Under the pieces are notes generated by a model. It made no database searches and was not told where the DNA came from. It saw only the letters and a program-made list of their open reading frames with translations. A stretch of 64,000 nt of DNA, taken from contig NZ_CP041765.1 of NCBI RefSeq assembly GCF_007559025.1, positions 3,407,501 to 3,471,500 of the forward strand, read 5' to 3'. Positions 61,326 through 64,000 of the stretch are shown piece by piece (position 1 is the first letter of the stretch; the number at the start of each line of letters is the position of its first letter). The position numbers were made by a program, and so were the translations under genes. The stretch comes from Tomitella fengzijianii. Its GTDB lineage: Bacteria > Actinomycetota > Actinomycetes > Mycobacteriales > Mycobacteriaceae.

Positions 61326-61691
61326 TCACCCCGAGACCCGCCGCCAATGCCACGTCCCGTCCGGGTCCTGCTGGTCCTGCCACGACACCGCGTGCCCCTC
61401 GCTGTCGAAGACGGTCTCGTAGTCGGTATCGCCGTCGCCGTCGAGATCGTAGGAGACGGTGATCTGCTCCCCGTCGTGGACGATCATCGTCTCCAGGACG
61501 CCGTCGCCGTCCATGTCCACCGCGGTGATGGTGTCGAACGGCAGGGGCTCGTACTCCAGCACGTCCCCCGGGCCCGCCGCCCCGCCCTCGGACGCGGGCC
61601 ACGTCGAGACCCCGTCGGCCCCGGAATGCACCGCGGCGAACTCCTCGCCGCCCTCCAGCCCGTCCTCCGGCAGTTCATTGCCCAGCCACAT
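61326..61691 (-). CDS. DUF6802-like acidic protein with EF-hand-like motifs
   Basis: The 121-residue cytosolic protein contains VDMDGDGVLETMIV and SYDLDGDGDTDYETVF, two Asp-rich D-x-D-G-D motifs like those of calcium-binding repeats. It is rich in Asp and Glu and ends in WQDQQDPDGTWHWRRV. A DUF6802 assignment is by recollection and moderate. The start is ATG 61691, which has a GAGAGGAG ribosome-binding site; it overlaps the end of the previous gene by 17 bases, so the three genes form one operon. Confidence 0.75.
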   Translation of the reverse strand: MWLGNELPEDGLEGGEEFAAVHSGADGVSTWPASEGGAAGPGDVLEYEPLPFDTITAVDMDGDGVLETMIVHDGEQITVSYDLDGDGDTDYETVFDSEGHAVSWQDQQDPDGTWHWRRVSG

Positions 61692-63150
61692 CCCGTGCTC
61701 CTCTCCCCTCACTGCTCACCGCGCGTACTGGATCCCCCGCGCCCCCGGCAGGACCCGTGCTCCCCGCCGGCCCCTCGCTCCCCGCCGGCCTCGTTCCTTC
61801 GACCGTCACGGTACTGCCGCGCCCCACGCCACGCGTCCGTTCATCCACAGGCCCCGGGAACCGTCCGTGCAACCGGGCCAGCCGGCCGTCGATGTCCGCC
61901 AGCCGCCGGTCGATCTCGCGAGTCTCGCGCGCATGCGCCTCCGCCACCGCGCGCGCCGCTTCGGACTCGGCGTCGAGCACCCGGTGCGCGATGTGCTGCT
62001 CCCAGGCCGCCCGGAACTCGGCGATGGCCTCGTTGGCCCACTGGCGCACCCGCGAGCGGGCCCCCAGGTGTGCGCGGGCCCGCACGATCCACCAGGCGAC
62101 GAACCCGCCTAGAACCAGAGCGGCCGGCCACGCGAATGCAGCCCACGGGCCCCCGCCCGGCAGCCCGCCCGCCAGCGGGCCCGCCGTCACCAGCCGGCCC
62201 ACCCCCAGCCCGCCCGACGCGCCCATCAGGATCATCAGCCGGTCCTCCGTGGCACGACGGCGGCGCCCCGGCGGCGCGGGCAGCAGCGGCCTGATCGCTC
62301 CGCCCCCGGCATCCGCCTGCGCACCGGGAGAAGCATCCGAGAATTCGGGGACGGCGGCGGCGATGCGCTGTTCGACCATGGCCGCGAGTTCGTCGCCCAT
62401 GGCTTCGAGCCGGCGTGTCAGCTCCGCCGGATAGCCGCCGATCTGCGTCCGCCCCGCGACGTCCAGCTCGTCGCGCACGGCCGCGGCCGTCCTGCGGCTG
62501 AGCGCGGCGATCTCGTGACCCAATTCCACCCGGGCACGCGAGAGCCCCGTACGCAGGGCCGCCATCCGCGCGGGAAGGCCTTCGGCCGTGCGCAGTTGGG
62601 CCTTGCGCCCGGCGAGCGCGTTCCGGTGCCGGCGCAGCGCCGACGATTCGGTGCGCGCCGCCGCGCGGGCCCGCTCCGAGCCCCGGTTCCGGCGGGCACG
62701 TTCCGCCGCCGCCCTGTCCGCCGCCAGCGCCGCATCCGCGTCGCGGGCCGCCGCCGCGCACTGCGCGTCCGCCAGTGCCGCACGCAGCACCTCCGCGGGC
62801 GCGTCCGCGGAGACGATGGGGCACTGCTCGTAGCCGGGGGCGAACTCGCCGAGCAACGCACGCTGCCGCCGCGCCGCGTCGCCGAACCCCGCGCCGCCCG
62901 CCGGGCCGGCCAGCACGAACACCACCGCCGTGCCGGGCGCCGCAGCCCGTTCCACGAGATCCAGCTCATCGACGCCGAGGGGGACCTGGCCGGGCAGGAC
63001 GATCACCGCCGCCCCGCGCCCGCCGCCTGCGACCGAGGCCATGCCACGGGCGAGGGCGACGATCCTCTCCGGCACGGTCGCGCCCGGCACCGCGAACACC
63101 CGGACCCGGCCGGCCGGCGGTCCCGCCACCGATTCCTCCCGCTCAGCCAT
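61675..63150 (-). CDS. Membrane-anchored coiled-coil protein, Rv0210-like by position and size
   Basis: The 491-residue product starts MAEREESVAGPP at ATG 63150. It has an N-terminal dynamin/P-loop-like domain remnant (VAGGGRGAAVIVLPGQVPLG), a long Ala/Arg-rich helical region predicted to coil (RAAAERARRNRGSERARAAA), two membrane segments near residues 285-350 (WAAFAWPAALVLGGFVAWWI) and a further helical tail. In M. tuberculosis Rv0210 (492 aa) sits beside pckA, so it is a probable orthologue on synteny and length; I have not matched the sequence. It overlaps the next upstream gene by 8 bases. Confidence 0.6.
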   Translation of the reverse strand: MAEREESVAGPPAGRVRVFAVPGATVPERIVALARGMASVAGGGRGAAVIVLPGQVPLGVDELDLVERAAAPGTAVVFVLAGPAGGAGFGDAARRQRALLGEFAPGYEQCPIVSADAPAEVLRAALADAQCAAAARDADAALAADRAAAERARRNRGSERARAAARTESSALRRHRNALAGRKAQLRTAEGLPARMAALRTGLSRARVELGHEIAALSRRTAAAVRDELDVAGRTQIGGYPAELTRRLEAMGDELAAMVEQRIAAAVPEFSDASPGAQADAGGGAIRPLLPAPPGRRRRATEDRLMILMGASGGLGVGRLVTAGPLAGGLPGGGPWAAFAWPAALVLGGFVAWWIVRARAHLGARSRVRQWANEAIAEFRAAWEQHIAHRVLDAESEAARAVAEAHARETREIDRRLADIDGRLARLHGRFPGPVDERTRGVGRGSTVTVEGTRPAGSEGPAGSTGPAGGAGDPVRAVSSEGRGARDVAGQ

Positions 63151-63931
63151 CCGCAGGCTCCTCCACCTCGGCGCCCAGCGCCACGGCGCGGTCGGTGAAC
63201 CGGCGGCACCACTCGATCGCGTGCGCGCGCTCGCCCGGCTCGGCGGCCACGGCCGCCACCGCCCGCCACTGTGCAGCCTCGCGCAGCGCCGCCCGCGGCC
63301 CGTCGGCCTCCGCCGCCCAGGTGCCCGAGCCCGCCGCCCGCATGCGCCGCGCCGCGTCGGAGCGCAGGTAGCGCTCGGCCGCCTCGCGGTCGGGGCCCTC
63401 GATCGCCGCACGCATGCGCCCGAAGCGGTGGGCGTCGGCGCGTGCCGCGAGGATCCGGCCGACCCCCGCGGAGAGGCAGTCCGCGAGCTCGTCCAAACCC
63501 GTCGGCCGCCCGCCGGGCGGGAGCGAGACGGCGAGGGGGACGCGCGCGGCGGCCTGGCCTGAAGCCGCGTCCGGCCCCGCGTCCGCGCCGCCCTCATCGG
63601 CTCGCGCGCGGACCAGCACGACGGGAACGCCGCGGCGGTGCTGACGCTCGATCGCACTCAGGTCCGCGGGAGCGGGCGAGTCCAGCACCATGTGCACCGC
63701 GATGTCGACGGGAACCGCGCAGCCGCCGCGTGCCGCGCCGTCGGCCGCCGACTCGGCCGCCCACGGGTCGTTGCAGGCCGGAAGTTCGCCGACGGTGAGC
63801 GGCCCGCGCCCGTGCATCCGCGCGGACAGCGCGTCGACGAGCGCGCTCCGGCCGATCCCCGCCCGGCCGCCGACGCCGATGCACACAGGCTCGGGCGCAT
63901 CGTGCACCGCGTCCGCGGACACTTCCCCCAT
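63143..63931 (-). CDS. P-loop-like protein with Arg in Walker A, Rv0209-like by position
   Basis: The 262-residue protein has a nucleotide-binding style opening VCIGVGGRAGIGRSALVDAL (residues 16-35), but the invariant Lys is Arg. A further GVPVVLVRARADEGG resembles a GTPase switch/base region. The rest is helical. It is the first gene of an operon with the Rv0210-like and DUF6802-like genes and probably works with the former at the membrane. By synteny with pckA it may correspond to Rv0209. The start is ATG 63931; GTP binding is unproven. Confidence 0.6.
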   Translation of the reverse strand: MGEVSADAVHDAPEPVCIGVGGRAGIGRSALVDALSARMHGRGPLTVGELPACNDPWAAESAADGAARGGCAVPVDIAVHMVLDSPAPADLSAIERQHRRGVPVVLVRARADEGGADAGPDAASGQAAARVPLAVSLPPGGRPTGLDELADCLSAGVGRILAARADAHRFGRMRAAIEGPDREAAERYLRSDAARRMRAAGSGTWAAEADGPRAALREAAQWRAVAAVAAEPGERAHAIEWCRRFTDRAVALGAEVEEPADG

Positions 63932-64000
63932 CCGATCGGTCCCCCGTCCCCCGCGGTGTGTCCCCCGACACCGTCTGCGGCGCAGGATACCTTCCGCGCT

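Overview
The window is very GC-rich actinobacterial DNA, and its gene content points to a mycolic-acid-containing member of the Mycobacteriales (the group of Mycobacterium, Rhodococcus, Gordonia, Tsukamurella, Tomitella and Dietzia). The markers are an AftD-type arabinofuranosyltransferase with its DUF2613 partner, a TmaT-like trehalose-mycolate acetyltransferase, a PorA/DUF3068 envelope protein, the fadE5, fadA2-fabG4-htdX, tetR and lpqI genes in the order of M. tuberculosis Rv0244c to Rv0236c (inverted and split), GTP-dependent PEP carboxykinase and fprB. I cannot fix the genus from sequence reading alone.

Layout. 1-3.7 kb: the 5' part of a DUF7159-like membrane protein, dcd, tRNA-Gly(CCC) and small unknown genes. 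4-11 kb: metabolic genes on the plus strand (Tat-exported sulfatase, acyl-CoA synthetase, aldo-keto reductase, PAP2 membrane enzyme, ACAD10-type phosphotransferase). 11-15.2 kb: a yefM-yoeB toxin-antitoxin module, an Atg22-type MFS transporter, a shortened VOC protein, a glutathionyl-hydroquinone-reductase-like protein and a methyltransferase. 15.2-17.6 kb: fadE5. 17.6-29.4 kb: genes absent from the matching place in M. tuberculosis (degenerate ABC ATPase with a YhgE/Pip membrane protein, NAD(P)-binding protein, VanW protein, large LuxR regulator, AurF-like diiron oxygenase with fprB). 29.6-35.6 kb: fadA2 divergent from fabG4-htdX, then tetR and lpqI. 35.7-37.7 kb: universal stress protein, isochorismate synthase, DUF2613 peptide. 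37.8-52.4 kb: the envelope locus (aftD, tmaT, DUF3068, flippase-like protein, Rv0226c-like membrane protein, GT4 glycosyltransferase, two secreted paralogues, methyltransferase). 52.4-58.1 kb: KstR-boxed aldehyde dehydrogenase, a DUF559 protein between two matching hairpins, a third secreted protein, echA1 and pirin. 58.2-64 kb: pckA, an alpha/beta hydrolase and a three-gene operon resembling Rv0209-Rv0210.

How the genes fit together. The fad/fab/htd genes form a set for remodelling fatty acyl chains (dehydrogenation, hydration, ketoreduction, thiolysis). A shared TTAC-N6-GTA(A/G) box lies before fadE5, between fadA2 and fabG4, and before tetR, which suggests one TetR-controlled regulon. The envelope locus covers arabinan addition, trehalose-mycolate acetylation, lipoglycan maturation and possible glycolipid flipping. 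Several gene ends carry strong hairpins, and three coding regions contain in-frame 15- or 18-bp minisatellites. Starts were chosen from ribosome-binding sites, overlaps and family length; where these disagree it is stated.
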